Shown here one piece after another: positions 7,360 through 9,649 of a stretch of 9,649 bases of DNA; the stretch's first letter is position 1; each line of letters begins with the position of its first letter. The stretch lies in NCBI GenBank assembly GCA_030594585.1, contig JAUVEX010000031.1:1-9649 (forward strand). The letters run 5' to 3'. This stretch comes from an archaeon (GTDB taxonomy: Archaea; EX4484-52; B79-G9). The notes under the pieces were generated by a model. It ran no database searches and was not told the origin of the DNA. It saw only the letters and a list, made by a program, of their open reading frames with translations. Made by a program: the position numbers and the translations under genes.

Positions 7360-7399
7360 CCGAGTTGTTCCCGGTTCAAATCCGGGCGACGGGACTTTT
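7360..7399 (+). repeat. Direct repeat copy B: orphan 3' fragment of tRNA-Tyr
   Basis: Exact 40-nt copy of 5946-5985: 3' anticodon strand, variable loop, complete T arm, 3' acceptor strand, discriminator and CTTTT. There is no 5' half upstream and no splice-helix partner resembling the tRNA-Tyr intron, so it is not a functional tRNA or an evident split-tRNA half. It reads as an attR-like scar. Confidence 0.95.
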
Positions 7400-7455
7400 T
7401 TACAATGAGATACACAGAAGATTATGATTTTTTCGTCTTTAGTAATTATCCTTGA

Positions 7456-7908
7456 TCAAACACTTAGTGTATATTTTTCTCTTTTCATCAGCAGTTCAGT
7501 TGTTGGTGTGGTATATACGATAAGAGAGCCTATTTTTTCGGTTGTGTGATTTTTTTTACGGTAGTCTCCACACACGCGAAAGGCATCTTTAATCGATGTG
7601 ATATTTTTTGTGCCCCCCCTTTTTGTTTTCTTGATGGGTCTTTGCCCTTCATAAGTTGCAATGGTTATTTGCAGGGCGGGTTCATCTTTTTTAGAACCGA
7701 CATGAGAAACACTGGCTCGTCCCATGGTCCAATTATTTCTTTGAAATTTGTAGAGTTCTCCGGGCGTTATAACTTGAGAATAAATTATGTCTGGGTTTAT
7801 ATTTTGATTAAAAAGTTGTATGCCCCCACCTAAAAAAATATCCCTGCCTAAAATAGATTGTACCTCTTCGGCATTTGAGCCTAAAAAATAAATATTCATA
7901 TAACTCAT
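7456..7908 (-). CDS. Hypothetical 150-aa protein
   Basis: I do not recognise this protein. It is 150 aa, probably soluble and mixed alpha/beta, with no signal peptide or membrane segment. Notable parts are an N-terminal strand MNIYFLGSNAEEVQSILG, a Gly-rich FLGGGIQLF at about 26-34, a basic patch RPIKKTKRGGTKN at about 90-102, and KDAFRVCGDYRKKNHTTEKIGSLIVYTTP near the end. The basic patch could bind nucleic acid, but this is only a composition argument. The start at ATG 7908 (or ATG 7899) is supported by a TATA box 28 nt upstream and no ribosome site, so it is leaderless. It lies just beyond the orphan tRNA-Tyr fragment. It may be host DNA or the neighbouring part of an older integrated element. 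Confidence 0.7.
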   Translation of the reverse strand: MSYMNIYFLGSNAEEVQSILGRDIFLGGGIQLFNQNINPDIIYSQVITPGELYKFQRNNWTMGRASVSHVGSKKDEPALQITIATYEGQRPIKKTKRGGTKNITSIKDAFRVCGDYRKKNHTTEKIGSLIVYTTPTTELLMKREKYTLSV

Positions 7909-7930
7909 AATCTATCAACAAGGAGACAAA

Positions 7931-7940
7931 CTTTAAATAT
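7931..7940 (-). promoter_or_regulatory. TATA box of the 150-aa gene
   Basis: ATATTTAAAG on the minus strand, centred 28 nt before ATG 7908, within the spacer shared with the divergent membrane-protein gene. Confidence 0.6.
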
Positions 7941-8000
7941 TTTTACCTGAAAAGTGGTAAATATTACTAAAATATCTTTCTATGGATTCGCATAGCCCAG

Positions 8001-8009
8001 TTATATAAA
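8001..8009 (+). promoter_or_regulatory. TATA box of the membrane-protein gene
   Basis: TTATATAAA predicts transcription from about 8030, leaving a leader of about 30 nt before ATG 8060. GGGGA (8047-8051) is a weak candidate ribosome site. This gene is therefore leadered, unlike most here. Confidence 0.6.
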
Positions 8010-8059
8010 CACATAAAACAAATAATCTTATCCGTAAAATAATTGCCGGGGACATATGT

Positions 8060-8617
8060 ATGCAAGTTGAAGATATTTTAAGCGAAAGTTTTGATTTTTA
8101 TAAAAAACAAGCAGTTGTGCTGATTGTGGCCACTGTTATTGCGGCAGTGGGTTGTATATTTATAATAACTATTGCACCGCTTTTTTTCGGAATTTATTAT
8201 ATGGCCTTAAAGATAATAAATGGCAAAGAGATTGAGATTAAAGATGTTTTCAAGGGATTTGACTATTTCTTTGTAAGCTGGGCTTTGGTTATATTGACGG
8301 CAGTCGCTGTAATGCTTGGGCTTGTTGCGTTAATACTACCCGGTTTAATACTAATAGTACTTTTTCAGTATGCAATACCTATTGCAATAAATGAAAAAAC
8401 AGGCGCGATTGCGTCCCTTAAAAAAAGCTACCAATTAGGGCGTGAAAGTTTTCAGTTTTCAATAATGCTTGGAATTATCATGTGGGTGATTAACGCGATT
8501 GGAGGGGCAGTTTCTGTAGGGTGGATATTGACATACCCCTTCTCAGCAATATGCTTTTCTTTAGCATATCTTAAACTAACAGGACCGCAAAAAACCAAAA
8601 AACCACAAAGCTTATAA
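8060..8617 (+). CDS. Multi-pass membrane protein resembling DUF975/GPDPase membrane-domain proteins
   Basis: A 185-aa integral membrane protein with hydrophobic blocks at about 17-50, 72-110 and 132-171, each long enough for one to two helices (4-6 in total), and a basic C-terminal tail. The stretch LILPGLILIVLFQYAIPIAINE (about 91-112) followed by an amphipathic KTGAIASLKKSYQLGRESF (about 113-131) matches the pattern of small membrane proteins of the DUF975/YciC/glycerophosphodiesterase membrane-domain type: a Pro-Gly helix followed by a conserved Ser-x-x-L-x-R segment. Those families have no settled biochemical role, so none is given. It starts at ATG 8060. Its stop codon (TAA 8615-8617) lies inside the TATA box of the 5S rRNA gene. 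Confidence 0.75.
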   Translation: MQVEDILSESFDFYKKQAVVLIVATVIAAVGCIFIITIAPLFFGIYYMALKIINGKEIEIKDVFKGFDYFFVSWALVILTAVAVMLGLVALILPGLILIVLFQYAIPIAINEKTGAIASLKKSYQLGRESFQFSIMLGIIMWVINAIGGAVSVGWILTYPFSAICFSLAYLKLTGPQKTKKPQSL

Positions 8618-8618
8618 A
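8612..8618 (+). promoter_or_regulatory. TATA box of the 5S rRNA gene
   Basis: TTATAAA centred about 27 nt before the 5S 5' end. It contains the stop codon of the membrane-protein gene, so the two transcription units abut without a spacer. Confidence 0.65.
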
Positions 8619-8641
8619 GCTAAGGGTACTATTTTAGTTAA

Positions 8642-8756
8642 TCTGGCGATCATAGCGGAGAGGCCACACCCGATCCCGTCTCGAACTCGGAAGTTAAGTT
8701 CTCCTGCGATTTGAGTGGTACTGCCTTTGGGCGGGAACCTCAGGACATTGCCAGGT
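8642..8756 (+). rRNA. 5S ribosomal RNA
   Basis: About 115 nt. Terminal helix I pairs CTGGCGAT (8643-8650) with ATTGCCAG (8747-8754). The central block GCCACACCCGATCCCGTC and CGAACTCGGAAGTTAAG is the conserved 5S core (loop B/C region). It stands apart from 16S and 23S genes, with its own TATA box, and is followed by tRNA-Asp. The ends are accurate to a few bases. Confidence 0.95.
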
Positions 8757-8815
8757 GCTATTTATTATATGCTTGGGTGCTTGTTAAAAGTGACAAAACT
8801 TTTCAATTTGGTTTC

Positions 8816-8825
8816 GTATAATACA
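8816..8825 (+). promoter_or_regulatory. Candidate TATA box of tRNA-Asp
   Basis: GTATAATACA centred 35 nt before the tRNA 5' end, predicting a leader of about 9 nt. Confidence 0.45.
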
Positions 8826-8854
8826 TACCCATGATTATGTAGTAATATTCAATT

Positions 8855-8930
8855 GCCCTGGTGGTGTAGTTGGTTATCATCAGAGACTGTCACTCTCTGG
8901 ACCCGGGTTCAAGTCCCGGCTGGGGCGCCA
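8855..8930 (+). tRNA. tRNA-Asp (anticodon GTC)
   Basis: Acceptor stem GCCCTGG with CTGGGGC, anticodon stem AGAGA/TCTCT, anticodon GTC at 8889-8891, T loop TTCAAGT with CCGGG/CCCGG pairing, G discriminator, CCA encoded. No intron and no duplicated 3' end in the window. Confidence 0.96.
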
Positions 8931-9023
8931 AAATGAAGAACACAAAAAGACACATGCCTTTATAAGCCTATTGGGTGTATATGTATCGTGTTAAATTTTG
9001 GGCACAAAATAATAATTATTGGT

Positions 9024-9152
9024 GGGCCCGTAGCTCAGTCTGGCTAGAGCACCGGGCTCTTAATACGAGGGTGAAGCTTTTAACCAGACGGTCATCTTCC
9101 ATCTGTAGAAGATACCCGGGTGTCGAGGGTTCAAATCCCTTCGGGCTCGCCA
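9024..9152 (+). tRNA. tRNA-Lys (anticodon CTT), with intron
   Basis: After removal of an intron the cloverleaf is complete: acceptor GGGCCCG/CGGGCTC, D stem GCTC/GAGC, anticodon stem CCGGG/CCCGG, anticodon CTT at 9059-9061, T stem GAGGG/CCCTT, loop TTCAAAT, G discriminator, CCA encoded. The exons are about 9024-9062 and 9114-9152. A TTTATAAG at 8958-8966 is the clearest TATA-like site upstream but would imply a leader of about 35 nt. The last 19 nt plus four flanking bases recur at 9289-9311. Confidence 0.95.
9063..9113 (+). other. tRNA-Lys intron (position 37/38)
   Basis: About 51 nt directly after the anticodon loop purine. Exon TCTT (9058-9061) can pair with AAGA (9109-9112) near the intron 3' end as the central helix of a bulge-helix-bulge splice motif. 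A competing internal hairpin ATCTTC/GAAGAT lies at the intron 3' end. Exact splice points are inferred from the mature tRNA. Confidence 0.85.
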
Positions 9153-9156
9153 ACAA
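9134..9156 (+). repeat. Direct repeat: tRNA-Lys 3' end (intact copy)
   Basis: 23 nt identical to 9289-9311, from the T loop (AAT) through the T stem, acceptor strand, G-CCA and four bases of flank (ACAA). Confidence 0.9.
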
Positions 9157-9173
9157 CAAAACAGTTGTTTTGT
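9156..9173 (+). other. Inverted repeat after tRNA-Lys
   Basis: ACAAAACA and TGTTTTGT (8 bp) around a GT loop, starting 4 nt after the tRNA CCA. It could help tRNA-Lys 3' processing or termination, or be the end of the following 155-bp module. Confidence 0.4.
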
Positions 9174-9311
9174 AAAAAACGGCAAATTAGATATAACATG
9201 GGTTGTTTGGCCTAAATACATGAAAGCGCGTGCGCTTCGGTCTTTTGGGTGAACCATAGCCTTTTCGACTACGAAAAGGGTAGGTGAGAATCCCTTCGGG
9301 CTCGCCAACAA
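9157..9311 (+). mobile_element. Possible 155-bp non-coding module bounded by tRNA-Lys 3' repeats
   Basis: The interval between the 3' end of tRNA-Lys and its orphan copy, in direct orientation. It has no coding frame of note but holds two clear hairpins: AAGCGC/GCGCTT at 9224-9237, and CCTTTTCG/CGAAAAGG with an ACTA loop at 9260-9279. A simple tandem duplication of the tRNA is not supported, because the sequence where the second 5' half should lie (from about 9179) does not match. It could be a remnant or minimal version of a tRNA-integrating element, or a tRNA-derived small RNA gene. Confidence 0.35.
9289..9311 (+). repeat. Orphan 3' fragment of tRNA-Lys
   Basis: Exact 23-nt copy of 9134-9156 including CCA and flank, without a tRNA body upstream. 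AAGGG (9276-9280) can pair with CCCTT (9292-9296) to give a T-stem-like helix with an 11-nt loop, so a degenerate tRNA cannot be fully excluded. Confidence 0.9.
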
Positions 9312-9351
9312 ACATACAAACAGAAATACTAAAAAAATGAGTTGCATTTAA

Positions 9352-9591
9352 TTGAAAGATGAGGACATACTAAAAAATCACGAACTTGTACCAACGCACG
9401 AAATTCTTGATAAAAAAGAAGCAAAAAAACTTCTAAGCTCATTAAATATAGTAAACGAGCAGCTTCCTCGGATATCTGTTGATGATCCGGCTGTCGTAAC
9501 TATCGGTGCTAAAGCAGGCGATGTTTTAAGAATAACAAGAAACAGCCAGACCGCAGGAACAACAGATTACTTTCGGTTTGTCGTAGAATAA
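9352..9591 (+). CDS. rpoH: DNA-directed RNA polymerase subunit H (Rpb5-type)
   Basis: A 79-aa protein matching archaeal RpoH, the counterpart of the C-terminal domain of eukaryotic Rpb5. It sits at the jaw of RNA polymerase near downstream DNA. The family signature is clear: NHELVPTHEIL (about 9-19), LPRISVDDPAV (about 38-48), GAKAGDVLRITRNSQTAG (about 52-69) and the terminal YFRFVVE. Length is normal. The start is TTG 9352: the codon just before is an in-frame TAA, preceded by ATG 9337 four codons earlier, so the true start is either TTG or lost to a mutation. A weak ATACTAAA (9326-9333) may be the TATA box. As in many archaea it leads what is probably the polymerase operon. Confidence 0.95.
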   Translation: MKDEDILKNHELVPTHEILDKKEAKKLLSSLNIVNEQLPRISVDDPAVVTIGAKAGDVLRITRNSQTAGTTDYFRFVVE

Positions 9592-9623
9592 TTATTTGTT
9601 CGCTTCAGTTTGGAGCAATGTGT

Positions 9624-9629
9624 GGGTGA
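9624..9629 (+). promoter_or_regulatory. Shine-Dalgarno site GGGTGA before the gene after rpoH
   Basis: GGGTGA, complementary to the archaeal 16S rRNA 3' end, four bases before ATG 9634. It is the only strong ribosome site in the window and fits a downstream gene in a polycistronic mRNA. Confidence 0.75.
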
Positions 9630-9633
9630 AATA

Positions 9634-9649
9634 ATGGAAATAGTAAAAA
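9634..9649 (+). CDS. Start of the next gene, probably an RNA polymerase B subunit (cut by window end)
   Basis: ATG 9634 with a strong ribosome site, 42 nt after the rpoH stop. Only M-E-I-V-K can be read. An rpoB or rpoB'' identity is inferred solely from the usual archaeal order rpoH-rpoB; the sequence itself is too short to show it. Confidence 0.45.

Larger units (their letters stand above)
5986..7399. mobile_element. Putative tRNA-Tyr-targeted cassette (1,414 bp unit) bounded by tRNA 3' repeats
   Basis: The segment between the intact tRNA-Tyr and an orphan 40-nt copy of its 3' end, in direct orientation. It is packed: 29 nt separate repeat A from the stop of the only gene, and 7 nt separate that gene's TATA box from repeat B. 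The geometry is that of an element integrated into a tRNA gene, which restores the tRNA at one end and leaves a 3' fragment at the other. No integrase or replication gene is present, so it would be non-autonomous, mobilised in trans, or a deletion remnant. Mobility is inferred from the repeats alone. Confidence 0.45.

Noticed and set aside
7360..7399. Functional split-tRNA 3' half for trans-splicing
   Set aside because: An intact tRNA-Tyr is present and the upstream flank lacks the CAG-type splice-helix partner seen at the tRNA-Tyr intron end.
7320..7415. N-terminal extension of the coiled-coil protein to ATG 7415
   Set aside because: The extra residues translate the antisense of the tRNA-Tyr fragment and of the TATA box; the start at 7319 has a correctly spaced promoter.
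8975..9175. Plus-strand 66-aa open frame over tRNA-Lys
   Set aside because: Covers the tRNA and its intron; spurious.
9157..9311. Tandem tRNA-Lys duplicate that decayed
   Set aside because: Position-by-position comparison at the 155-bp offset shows no resemblance in the 5' half; only the last 23 nt match. Not fully excluded.
9060..9347. Minus-strand 95-aa open frame across tRNA-Lys and the 155-bp module
   Set aside because: It contains the RRDLNPRHPG peptide typical of spurious translation of tRNA genes; no other coding evidence.
1..9649. CRISPR array, insertion sequence or toxin-antitoxin pair
   Set aside because: No regularly spaced repeats, transposase or recognisable toxin or antitoxin motifs were seen on either strand.

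Overview
The window is archaeal, AT-rich chromosomal DNA, probably from an uncultured lineage that the sequence alone does not place. The evidence is: RNA polymerase subunit H (RpoH) followed by the first codons of the next gene, where rpoB-type genes sit in archaea; a Dph6-type diphthamide ATP pyrophosphatase; tRNA-Tyr and tRNA-Lys genes with introns just 3' of the anticodon; TATA boxes about 25-28 nt upstream of most start codons; and a GGGTGA ribosome-binding site before the last gene. Most operon-leading genes look leaderless.

Layout. Positions 1-497 (minus) hold the N-terminal half of an MFS transporter. Positions 549-3816 (minus) hold dph6 and then a large DUF3160 lipoprotein whose start overlaps the dph6 end. 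A single near-palindromic TATA box at 3836-3846 lies exactly 25 nt from the start codons of dph6 (leftward) and of a 113-aa orphan gene (rightward). Positions 4295-5713 (plus) encode a secreted, single-pass surface protein with Ig-like/CARDB-type repeats. Then come an intron-containing tRNA-Tyr (5850-5980), a minus-strand coiled-coil gene (6015-7319), a 150-aa orphan gene (minus, 7456-7908), a multi-pass membrane protein (plus, 8060-8617), a stand-alone 5S rRNA, tRNA-Asp(GTC), intron-containing tRNA-Lys(CTT), and rpoH.

The most interesting feature is a pair of orphan tRNA 3' ends. The last 35 nt of tRNA-Tyr plus 5 flanking bases are repeated exactly (40/40) 1,414 bp downstream in the same orientation. 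The interval encloses one complete gene with its own TATA box and almost nothing else. Independently, 23 nt covering the 3' end of tRNA-Lys are repeated exactly 155 bp downstream, around a hairpin-rich non-coding stretch. The first repeat begins at the 3' strand of the anticodon stem and the second begins in the T loop. These are two recognised crossover zones of tyrosine recombinases that integrate into tRNA genes. No integrase is encoded here, so I read the intervals as small, tRNA-targeted, non-autonomous cassettes or remnants. This is inference and needs comparative genomes.

Functionally the window mixes translation and transcription machinery (tRNAs, 5S, RpoH, Dph6, which completes diphthamide on elongation factor 2) with cell-surface proteins (lipoprotein, repeat protein, transporter, membrane protein) and three genes I do not recognise. 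No stretch over 300 bases lacks a gene.
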